In this document: one piece after another, positions 1 to 5,189 of the stretch
How positions within the stretch are numbered: the first letter of the stretch is position 1
Layout: every line of letters starts with the position of its first letter
DNA from: an uncultured Actinomycetes bacterium
GTDB taxonomy: Bacteria > Actinomycetota > Thermoleophilia > Solirubrobacterales > 70-9
Reading direction: 5' to 3'
Length of the DNA stretch: 5,852 nt
NCBI GenBank assembly: GCA_946479725.1
Contig: CAMLHB010000154.1
Span: 1 to 5,852 of the forward strand
Position numbers and translations under genes: made by a program
Notes under the pieces: generated by a model
What the model saw: only the letters and a program-made list of their open reading frames with translations
The model's database searches: none
What the model was told of the DNA's origin: nothing

Positions 1-568
1 CGGCGCCGATCTCGTGCTCGCCGGCCTCGACCACGACCGTTTCCGGCCCGGGCATGGAGGGCAGGGCAGTGGGCCCGGCGTCGCGTCGTCGCCGCGGCTC
101 GTACCCGTCAACCAACTGCAGCAGCTGCAGCATCGTCTCGTTGTGCTGCAGCTCGTGGGCGAGCAGCATCTCGTAGACGAAGCCGTCCCGCAGCAGGGGG
201 TCGTCGACGTCGGGACCGATCTCCACACCTCCCAATACGTCGAGGGTGCGCGCCCGGACGTCCGCCATGTAGGCGCGCAGCTCGTCGTCGCGCAGGATCG
301 GCAGCTCACCGCGGATCTTGCGCGGGTTCTCGATCGCGTCGTAGAAGCGGCCGAGCTCCCCGTGCAGCGGCTCCCGTCCCCCGATCGTCTGCACCAGCCA
401 CAGCTCCTCGAAGTTGGCGATGTGCCCGAGGTCCCAGGCCAGCGGGCTGAGGATCGGCGAGTAGACGGTGTTCAGCTGTCCGTCGTCGAGCGGCTCGACC
501 AGGGCAAGAGTGCGCTCGCGGGCCTCTGCAAGTGCTTCCGCGATCGCCGCCGTCGACTCTGAGGACAC
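1..568 (-). CDS. egtB: Ergothioneine biosynthesis protein EgtB, N-terminal part (cut by the window edge)
   Basis: EgtB is the non-haem iron sulfoxide synthase that joins hercynine to a thiol donor (gamma-glutamylcysteine in mycobacteria) using O2, in cytoplasmic ergothioneine synthesis. My reverse-strand translation gives 189 codons from a GTG at 568-566. Residues 1 to about 160 form a DinB-like four-helix domain: SPLAWDLGHIANFEELW places H49, and LLAHELQHNETMLQLL places H138 and H142. This is the His + HxxxH set that binds iron in characterised EgtB. From about residue 177 (TVVVEAGEHEIGA) the formylglycine-generating-enzyme-like catalytic domain begins and runs off the window; the family is about 430 residues. 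An in-frame TAA lies just upstream (593-591), so the GTG is the most upstream reasonable start. An ATG at 570-568 is in another frame. No Shine-Dalgarno site is visible. It follows the pilin-leader gene by 50 bases on the same strand. The thiol donor cannot be decided from this fragment. Confidence 0.9.
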   Translation of the reverse strand, partial: MSSESTAAIAEALAEARERTLALVEPLDDGQLNTVYSPILSPLAWDLGHIANFEELWLVQTIGGREPLHGELGRFYDAIENPRKIRGELPILRDDELRAYMADVRARTLDVLGGVEIGPDVDDPLLRDGFVYEMLLAHELQHNETMLQLLQLVDGYEPRRRRDAGPTALPSMPGPETVVVEAGEHEIGA

Positions 569-586
569 ATCGGCCGGGATAGGAGG

Positions 587-592
587 ACCTTA
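587..592 (-). promoter_or_regulatory. Possible -10 element for egtB
   Basis: The reverse strand reads TAAGGT, which fits the actinobacterial TANNNT pattern, ending 18 bases before the egtB GTG start. A TTCACA that resembles a -35 box lies at 618-613, but the spacer is 20 bases, longer than ideal. egtB might instead be co-transcribed with the upstream gene across the 50-base gap. Weak call based on motif and position only. Confidence 0.2.
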
Positions 593-618
593 GCGCCGAT
601 TGATTACGAGCCTGTGAA

Positions 619-1494
619 TTAGTCGGTTCCCTCCGCCTCGGGGTCCGACCAGACGTGCTTCAGCCAGGGTGCGGTGACGGCGAAGCTTTCGTGGTTTTCC
701 GTGGCGATCGGCTCCAGCGGGATCAGGTGGACGCGGCGGCCGGGGGTGAAGCGTTCGAATTCGTCGAAGCTGAAGGCGCTGCCGGCGTGGCTGCCGCCGG
801 AGACGAAGAGGAGGTGGGTCTCCGGTCCCCAGCCACCGTGGGGGAGCTTGCCGGTGTCGGCGCCCCAGTTGTAGGGGCTGCGCTTGTAGTTGTAGCCGTT
901 GTGGGAGGAGGCCCGCTGGGCTACCTCGCCATCGGGACCGAAGCGCAGCTGCACGCTTTCCCAATCGTCGTGGTGGTAGCCCTTCGCGCCAACCACCGGC
1001 ATCTCCCGCAGGGTGGCCGAGTCCGCGTAGTAGGCCCAGTACTGGACGTAGAGGTTGCCGGAACGATCACCGGAGCAGTCGGCGCCAGGGGTCTCCCTGC
1101 CCTCGCGGCAATCGACGACGTGGACGAAGACGCTGACCGGGAGGCGCGCGTCGGTGCGGTGCACCAGCCCGTCGCCGCCGGCGTCGCCGCAACTGCTGTC
1201 GCGGCAGCGGCGGAAGTCGACCGGGACCGCCCGCGACCCTTTCTCGAAGACGAGGTTCGGCATGTGCCGGCGCACCAGCTCCCCCACCTCGCTGCCGTAG
1301 GCGGCGATCAGCCTCGGCCCGTCGCCGCAGCCGTCGGCAAGCGAGGCCGCGCAGAGGATGCGGTCGGCCAGCGAGCGGGCGATCGTCACGCCGGGCGGTG
1401 GAAGGCCAATGGCGATCAGCCCGAGAAGCACCAGCGAGACGAGCGTGACCAGTCCGACCCACTCCACCGTCCCCTGTCCCCGCTCCGATGGCAC
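619..1494 (-). CDS. Surface-anchored protein: pilin-type (TadE/Flp-like) leader fused to a Vps62-like domain
   Basis: This is a 291-residue protein starting at GTG (1494-1492) and ending in TAA. The N-terminus SERGQGTVEWVGLV has the signature of class III/type IV pilin-like leaders: Gly6 before Gln7 as the probable prepilin-peptidase cut, Glu11 at mature position +5, then a hydrophobic helix at about 12-32. The C-terminal part has Vps62-family landmarks in order: YVQYWAYYADS (149-159), HHDDWESVQLRF (174-185), SSHNGYNY (197-203) and FVSGGSHAGS (230-239). In Vps62 these correspond to the YW..Y, H.GDWE, SxH and GSHA blocks. Six cysteines occur as three close pairs (48/56, 97/102, 129/140), consistent with disulfides outside the cell. 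I infer a membrane-anchored extracellular protein; no biochemical activity is known to me for this architecture. No other Tad or pilus genes are visible. It is divergent from the M14 peptidase gene. Confidence 0.8.
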   Translation of the reverse strand: MPSERGQGTVEWVGLVTLVSLVLLGLIAIGLPPPGVTIARSLADRILCAASLADGCGDGPRLIAAYGSEVGELVRRHMPNLVFEKGSRAVPVDFRRCRDSSCGDAGGDGLVHRTDARLPVSVFVHVVDCREGRETPGADCSGDRSGNLYVQYWAYYADSATLREMPVVGAKGYHHDDWESVQLRFGPDGEVAQRASSHNGYNYKRSPYNWGADTGKLPHGGWGPETHLLFVSGGSHAGSAFSFDEFERFTPGRRVHLIPLEPIATENHESFAVTAPWLKHVWSDPEAEGTD

Positions 1495-1500
1495 AACCCG

Positions 1501-1506
1501 AAGCTA
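1501..1506 (-). promoter_or_regulatory. Candidate -10 element for the pilin-leader/Vps62-like gene
   Basis: The reverse strand reads TAGCTT (TANNNT pattern). Its last base is 7 bases before the GTG at 1494, so standard spacing would put the transcription start on the first base of the start codon, giving a leaderless mRNA. This agrees with the lack of any Shine-Dalgarno sequence. No good -35 box is visible at 16-19 bases. Confidence 0.4.
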
Positions 1507-1517
1507 GGGAGCAAGGT

Positions 1518-1529
1518 CCCACGCGTGGG
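1518..1529. promoter_or_regulatory. Perfect 12-base palindrome in the divergent promoter region, possible operator
   Basis: CCCACGCGTGGG is fully self-complementary, with its centre between 1523 and 1524. It lies roughly midway between the two divergent start codons (1494 and 1549) and upstream of both candidate -10 elements, where a dimeric regulator could act on both genes. Flanking bases do not extend the symmetry. The regulator is unknown, and a GC-only palindrome can arise by chance in such DNA. Confidence 0.35.
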
Positions 1530-1533
1530 TGCC

Positions 1534-1539
1534 TAGAGT
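1534..1539 (+). promoter_or_regulatory. Candidate -10 element for the M14 peptidase gene
   Basis: TAGAGT fits TANNNT and ends 9 bases before the GTG at 1549. The predicted transcription start is at 1546 or within a few bases, so the mRNA would have almost no leader. There is no Shine-Dalgarno site between this motif and the start. The -35 region shows no clear match. Confidence 0.4.
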
Positions 1540-1548
1540 GCCGATTCA

Positions 1549-2292
1549 GTGACGAAGCTGATCCAACTTCGAGCCTTGGCGGCCTTCGCGCTGCTCGTCT
1601 CCCTCCTCGCCGCCGATTCGGCCGCGGCGACGGAGCGCAGCGTCATCGGCCACTCGGTTCGGGGAAGGCCGATCGACCTCTTCGTGAACGGACCTGACGA
1701 TGCCTCCCTGAAAGTCCTCGTGGTCGGCGACATCCACGGCAACGAGACCGCGGGGATGCGGATCGCCCGCCGCTTGATCGCCACCGCCCCGCCATCACGA
1801 ACCGAGCTCCTCGTCGTCCCTACGATCAACCCCGACGGCGTCGCCGACGACAACCGCGGCAACGCCCACGGCGTCGACCTCAACCGCAACTTTCCCTTCC
1901 ATTGGCGCCCGCTGGCCGGCGGCGAATACTCCGGTTCCCGCCCGCTCTCCGAGCCCGAGTCCCGCGCCGCCCGCCGCCTCGTCCTCCGCGAAAGGCCCGA
2001 CGTGACGATCTGGTTCCACCAGCCCTTCGGTCTCGTCGACCGGCCCAACGGCAACCCCTTCGCCGCCCGCCGCTTCGCCCACCTGATCGGCCTTCCCCTC
2101 GTCCGTCTCCCGGGTCGCTACCCCGGCAGCGCCTCCCGCTGGCAGAACCACCGCTTCCCCCACAGCACCGCCTTCGTGGTCGAGTTGCCGCCACATGTCA
2201 GCGGCGCGCTCGTCAAACGAGGCGCGGCGGCGGTCAGAGCGCTGGCCGCCGAACTCGTGAGCCCGGCGATCGCGCCGGGCCTGCCCTTCTAG
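1549..2292 (+). CDS. Exported M14 zinc peptidase, MpaA-like (probable murein-peptide amidase/carboxypeptidase)
   Basis: This 247-residue protein starts at GTG. It opens with a signal peptide: K3 and R8, a hydrophobic core at about 9-22, and a likely cut near SAAA/TE (after residue 27). The mature part is a compact M14 fold. GDIHGNETAG supplies zinc ligands H63 and E66. NPDGV (94-98) and GVDLNRNFP (108-116, with R113) are substrate-site motifs. WFHQP supplies the third zinc ligand H157, and FVVELPP the catalytic E212. GRYPGS (189-194) aligns with the YxTPGSFGSW region of E. coli MpaA, placing Y191 in the active-site loop. All catalytic positions are present, so it should be active. By family, it would cleave gamma-D-Glu-diaminopimelate or related peptide bonds in cell-wall peptides; the exact substrate is inference. 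E. coli MpaA is cytoplasmic, whereas this one appears exported. The gene is convergent with pntB, with stop codons overlapping. Confidence 0.88.
   Translation: MTKLIQLRALAAFALLVSLLAADSAAATERSVIGHSVRGRPIDLFVNGPDDASLKVLVVGDIHGNETAGMRIARRLIATAPPSRTELLVVPTINPDGVADDNRGNAHGVDLNRNFPFHWRPLAGGEYSGSRPLSEPESRAARRLVLRERPDVTIWFHQPFGLVDRPNGNPFAARRFAHLIGLPLVRLPGRYPGSASRWQNHRFPHSTAFVVELPPHVSGALVKRGAAAVRALAAELVSPAIAPGLPF
2261..2280 (-). terminator. GC-rich hairpin, candidate terminator for the pnt operon
   Basis: GCCCGGC (2261-2267) pairs perfectly with GCCGGGC (2274-2280) across a 6-base loop. In the pnt direction the stem begins 8 bases after the pntB stop codon, a good position for a terminator, and it lies inside the last codons of the M14 gene. 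No U-tract follows, so it would have to be a tail-less terminator. It may simply reflect GC-rich coding sequence. Confidence 0.3.
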
Positions 2293-3704
2293 AGGTTGCC
2301 GATCTCGGCGGCGATTTCCGCCGCGGCCGCTTTGGCGTCGGCGAAGAGCATCGAGGTGTTCGGTTCGTAGAAGAGGTCGTTGTCGATGCCGGCGAAGCCG
2401 GGGCTGAGGGAGCGCTTGATCACGATCACCTCTTGGGCTTCGGAGACCTCGATGATCGGCATCCCGGCGATCGGCGAGTCGGGGTCGTTCTTGGCCGCCG
2501 GGTTGGTGACGTCGTTGGCGCCGACAACGACCGCGACGCTGGTGCGCGGCATCTCCGGGTTGATGTCCTCCATCTCCCGCAGCTGCTCGTAGGGCACGTC
2601 GGCCTCGGCGAGGAGCACGTTCATGTGACCGGGCATGCGGCCGGCGACCGGGTGAATCGCGTAGTTGACGGTGACGCCACGCTTCTCGAGCTCGTCGGCG
2701 ACCTCCTTGATCGCGTGCTGCGCCTGGGCAACGGCGAGGCCGTAGCCGGGGACGATCACGACCGAGTCGGCGTAGGCGAGCTTGATCGCCGCGTCCTGGG
2801 CACCGATCGAGACGTGCGGGCGCTCCTCGCCCGTGCCGCCCCCGCCGCCTGACGGGGCGCCGCCGAAGCCGGAGAAGAGGATGTTGGCGACCGAGCGGTT
2901 CATCGCCGTCGCCATCTCCATGGTGAGGATCGTTCCCGAGGAGCCGACCAGGGTGCCGGCGACGATCAGGGCGACATTGTCGAGCGCGAAGCCCGCCGCC
3001 GCGGCCGAGAGGCCGGTGAAGGCGTTCAGCAGCGAGATCACCACCGGCATGTCGGCGCCGCCGATCGGCAGGACGACGAGGTTGCCGAGGATCGCCGCCA
3101 GGACCAGCAACAGGATGAAGAGGCCCTGCGAGGGCGATTCGTGGTCGACCGCGAGGATGACGCAGATCGTCACGATCGCGATCAGCAGGACGGCGTTGAT
3201 CACCTGCTGGCCGGGCACCGCCAGCGGCCGGGTGGGGATCAGGTCCTGGAGCTTGGCGAAGGCGATGTTCGAGCCCCAGAAGGAGACCGAGCCGATCACC
3301 CCGGCGAAGATGATCGGGATCAGGGTGTCGAGCGAGAAGTCCTCGCCGAGCGAGATCCCGTGGCGGATCTCCGACCAGGCGATCAGGGCGACGGCGCCGC
3401 CGCCGACGCCGTTGTACAGGGCGACCATCTGCGGCATCTCGGTCATCTGCACCCGGATCGAGGCAATTACGCCGACCGCGGTGCCGATCCCGAGACCGAG
3501 GACGATCAGGCCCCAGTTGCCCATCCCGTCGAGCAGCAGGGTGGTCACCACCGCGACCGCCATGCCGACGGCAGCGATCAGGTTGCCGCGTTTGGCCGTG
3601 GTCGGGTGGGTGCCCTGTTTGATCCCGATGATGAACAGCGAGAAGGCGACGATGTAGAGGGCGGTGGCTCCATCGCCGCCCGGCTTCAGCACGGCCTCGA
3701 GCAT
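2289..3704 (-). CDS. pntB: NAD(P) transhydrogenase subunit beta (proton-translocating)
   Basis: PntB carries most of the proton channel (domain II) and the NADP(H)-binding domain III of the membrane transhydrogenase, which drives NADH + NADP+ to NAD+ + NADPH with proton entry. The product is 471 residues, normal for the family. About nine hydrophobic segments lie between 14 and 262. They include MTEMPQMVALYN (87-98) and GGADMPVVISLLN (215-227), whose N227 aligns with the channel residue N222 of E. coli. A glycine-rich linker (about 279-291) leads to domain III: PGYGLAVAQAQH (319-330) with the GxGxxV nucleotide fold, HPVAGRMPGHMNVLLAEA (351-368), GANDVTNPAA (395-404), and KRSLSPGFAG (430-439), whose K430/R431/S432 fit the NADP 2'-phosphate pocket. 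The start overlaps the pntAB stop by one base (TGATG). N98 replaces the His91 of E. coli. The stop codon overlaps that of the M14 gene. Confidence 0.97.
   Translation of the reverse strand: MLEAVLKPGGDGATALYIVAFSLFIIGIKQGTHPTTAKRGNLIAAVGMAVAVVTTLLLDGMGNWGLIVLGLGIGTAVGVIASIRVQMTEMPQMVALYNGVGGGAVALIAWSEIRHGISLGEDFSLDTLIPIIFAGVIGSVSFWGSNIAFAKLQDLIPTRPLAVPGQQVINAVLLIAIVTICVILAVDHESPSQGLFILLLVLAAILGNLVVLPIGGADMPVVISLLNAFTGLSAAAAGFALDNVALIVAGTLVGSSGTILTMEMATAMNRSVANILFSGFGGAPSGGGGGTGEERPHVSIGAQDAAIKLAYADSVVIVPGYGLAVAQAQHAIKEVADELEKRGVTVNYAIHPVAGRMPGHMNVLLAEADVPYEQLREMEDINPEMPRTSVAVVVGANDVTNPAAKNDPDSPIAGMPIIEVSEAQEVIVIKRSLSPGFAGIDNDLFYEPNTSMLFADAKAAAAEIAAEIGNL
2306..2323 (+). terminator. Weak hairpin, possible terminator for the M14 peptidase gene
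   Basis: CGGCGG (2306-2311) and CCGCCG (2318-2323) form a 6-pair stem with loop CGATTT, starting 14 bases after the M14 stop codon and lying inside the last codons of pntB. There is no T-tract after it. It is a rough mirror of the hairpin on the other side of the shared stop, but is weaker and could be a by-product of alanine codons. Confidence 0.18.
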
Positions 3705-4018
3705 CAGGCGCCGCCCTTCCCGTCAGAGCTGGCCTTCGGTTTGGGCTTACGGCTGAACATGCCGAGCATCCGGTCGGTGACCATGAAGCCGCCGACGATG
3801 TTGATCGTGCCGAAGGCGATCGCGATCGTCCCGATCACGTACTCGATCCCGTCGTTGGCGAAGCCGACGACGATCAGGCCGCCGAGCATGACGATGCCGT
3901 GGATCGCGTTGGTCTGCGACATCAGCGGCGTGTGCAGGGTGGTCGGGACCTTGGAGATCACCTCAAAGCCGACGAAGACGGCGAGGACGAAGATCGTGAT
4001 CTCGGTCATCAGGCTCAT
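3704..4018 (-). CDS. pntAB: NAD(P) transhydrogenase alpha subunit, membrane part (domain IIa)
   Basis: This small 104-residue membrane subunit completes domain II, the proton channel of the transhydrogenase, together with PntB. Three hydrophobic helices are visible at about 5-22, 37-54 and 58-80. The conserved signature VPTTLHTPLMSQTNAIHGIV (24-43) joins the first and second. The tail (about 88-104) is basic and glycine-rich, as expected for a cytoplasmic end. In E. coli this segment is fused to the domain I protein as one PntA; here it is separate, as in the three-subunit Rhodospirillum rubrum enzyme. Its ATG overlaps the pntAA stop (ATGA, 4 bases) and its stop overlaps the pntB start by 1 base, which implies translational coupling. 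M4 is an alternative start, but M1 fits the overlap and the Shine-Dalgarno spacing better. Confidence 0.95.
   Translation of the reverse strand: MSLMTEITIFVLAVFVGFEVISKVPTTLHTPLMSQTNAIHGIVMLGGLIVVGFANDGIEYVIGTIAIAFGTINIVGGFMVTDRMLGMFSRKPKPKASSDGKGGA
3714..3720 (-). promoter_or_regulatory. Ribosome binding site for pntB
   Basis: The reverse strand reads GGAAGGG, 9 bases before the pntB ATG and inside the end of pntAB. It supports the ATG at 3704 as the start and shows pntB can recruit ribosomes as well as being coupled to pntAB. Confidence 0.55.
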
Positions 4019-5133
4019 TTCGCGGCCCTCTCGTTCTTGACCTCGCCGCCCTGGGTGATGCAGGCGGCGGCGATGATGTCGTCCTCGAAGTCGACCTTGA
4101 CCTCACCCTCCTCGGTGACGAGCAGGCCAAGCAGGTTTTCGAGGTTCTTGGCGTAGAGCTGGGAGGCCGGCGCCGGCATCTCCGAGGGGAGGTTGCGGGT
4201 CCCGATCACTTTCACCCCGCCCTCGACCACGGTCTGGCCGGGCTGGGTCAGCTCGCAGTTGCCGCCGGTCTCGGCGGCGAGGTCGACGACCACCGAGCCG
4301 GGAGCCATGTTGCGGACCGCCTCGGCGGTGACCAGCAGCGGCGCCGGCCGGCCCGGGATTGCGGCGGTGGTGATGATGATGTCCTGTTTCGCCGCGTTCT
4401 CGGTGAGGGCGTCGCGCACCTGCGCGTTCTCCTCCTCGGTCAGCGGGCGGGCGTAGCCGCCCTCCCCCTCGGCGTCGGGGATGAAGTCCAGTTCCAGCGG
4501 CCGGCCGCCGAGCGAGGCGATCTGCTCCCAGGCGGCGCGGCGGATGTCGAAGCCGGTGACGATCGCCCCGAGGCGCTTGGCGGTGGCGACCGCCTGCAGG
4601 CCGGCGACGCCGGCACCGAGGACGAGGACCTTGGCCGGCGGGACGGTGCCGGCGGCGGTGGTCATCATCCCGAAGAAGCGGCCCGACTCGCGCGCCCCGA
4701 TCAGGGTCGCGGCGTAGCCGGCGGCGGCGGCCTGCGAGGAGAGCGCGTCCATCGCCTGGGCGCGGGTCGTCCGCGGGATCGCCTCCATCGCGAAGGCGGT
4801 GACGCCGGCGCTGGCCAAAGCTTTGTTGGTGTCCGCCGCAACCCAGGGGTTGAGGTGGGAGATGAAGAGCTGGTTGCCATTCAGCTTCGCGATGTCGCCG
4901 ACCTCGGGGACGGCGACGTGGAGGACGACGTCGGCACCCCAGGCGGCGTCGGCGGCGCCGACGGTGGCCCCGGCCTCCTGGTAGGCGGCGTCGGTGTGCC
5001 CGGAGGCCTCGCCGGCCCCGGACTCGACGACGACGTCGACCTTCTCGTTTTTGGTCAACGATTTGACGACGTCGGGGATCAGGGCGACGCGGCGCTCCCC
5101 AGCAGCGGTCTCTTTCGGCACTCCGATCTTCAT
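4015..5133 (-). CDS. pntAA: NAD(P) transhydrogenase alpha subunit, soluble NAD(H)-binding domain I
   Basis: This 372-residue cytoplasmic subunit binds NAD(H) and passes hydride to NADP(H) on PntB domain III. It belongs to the alanine dehydrogenase/PNT fold. The N-terminal domain starts MKIGVPKETAAGERRVALIP. The conserved RTTRAQAMDALSSQAAAAGY (121-140) includes the Q134 region that lies at the hydride-transfer site in the R. rubrum enzyme. The Rossmann domain shows VLGAGVAGLQ (171-180, GxGxxG at 173/175/178) and GFDIR with acidic D196 for the ribose. GYARPLTEEE (226-235) corresponds to the mobile loop. DIIITTAAIPGRPAPLL (251-267) and VVVDLAAETGGNCELT (281-296) are further family blocks. The length matches separate domain I subunits, without the membrane tail of E. 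coli PntA. An in-frame TGA 27 bases upstream (5160-5158) confines the start to this ATG; no Shine-Dalgarno site precedes it. It is first of three overlapping pnt genes. Confidence 0.97.
   Translation of the reverse strand: MKIGVPKETAAGERRVALIPDVVKSLTKNEKVDVVVESGAGEASGHTDAAYQEAGATVGAADAAWGADVVLHVAVPEVGDIAKLNGNQLFISHLNPWVAADTNKALASAGVTAFAMEAIPRTTRAQAMDALSSQAAAAGYAATLIGARESGRFFGMMTTAAGTVPPAKVLVLGAGVAGLQAVATAKRLGAIVTGFDIRRAAWEQIASLGGRPLELDFIPDAEGEGGYARPLTEEENAQVRDALTENAAKQDIIITTAAIPGRPAPLLVTAEAVRNMAPGSVVVDLAAETGGNCELTQPGQTVVEGGVKVIGTRNLPSEMPAPASQLYAKNLENLLGLLVTEEGEVKVDFEDDIIAAACITQGGEVKNERAAK
4026..4032 (-). promoter_or_regulatory. Ribosome binding site for pntAB
   Basis: The reverse strand reads GAGAGGG, 7 bases before the ATG at 4018 and inside the last codons of pntAA. 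Good spacing supports this ATG over the internal Met4. Confidence 0.5.
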
Positions 5134-5146
5134 AGCGCGGCGCGGG

Positions 5147-5152
5147 AGGATA
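5147..5152 (-). promoter_or_regulatory. Possible -10 element for the pnt operon
   Basis: The reverse strand reads TATCCT (TANNNT), ending 13 bases before the pntAA ATG; the predicted start near 5140 leaves a leader of about 7 bases. A CTGACG at 5177-5172 shares 4 of 6 bases with TTGACA, but at a 19-base spacing. Because only 56 bases separate this gene from the upstream oxidoreductase gene, read-through from that gene is equally possible. Confidence 0.25.
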
Positions 5153-5189
5153 TGCGATCAGGCCAGCAGCGCGTCAGGAGCCCTGCCGT

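Noticed and set aside
112..135. Near-palindromic CTGCAG/CAGCTG repeat cluster
   Set aside because: It encodes the leucine/glutamine-rich MLQLLQL helix of EgtB on the reverse strand. The repetition is explained by codon choice.
14..562. Plus-strand open frame of 182 codons over the egtB fragment
   Set aside because: The minus strand gives a continuous EgtB sequence with the three iron-ligand histidines. The plus frame has no family features.
655..1536. Long plus-strand open frame of 293 codons opposite the Vps62-like gene
   Set aside because: Its translation is low-complexity (runs of V, A, G, E, D) without any recognisable motif. The opposite strand has a coherent membrane helix and Vps62-like blocks. 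It is a shadow caused by high GC.
3141..4040. Long plus-strand open frame of 299 codons opposite pntB and pntAB
   Set aside because: The opposite strand encodes unmistakable transhydrogenase subunits. The plus-strand product is a D/R/G/H-rich string typical of antisense frames in GC-rich genes.
5143..5150. GGGAGGA Shine-Dalgarno-like run on the plus strand
   Set aside because: No plus-strand gene starts downstream of it. The real gene here, pntAA, is on the other strand.
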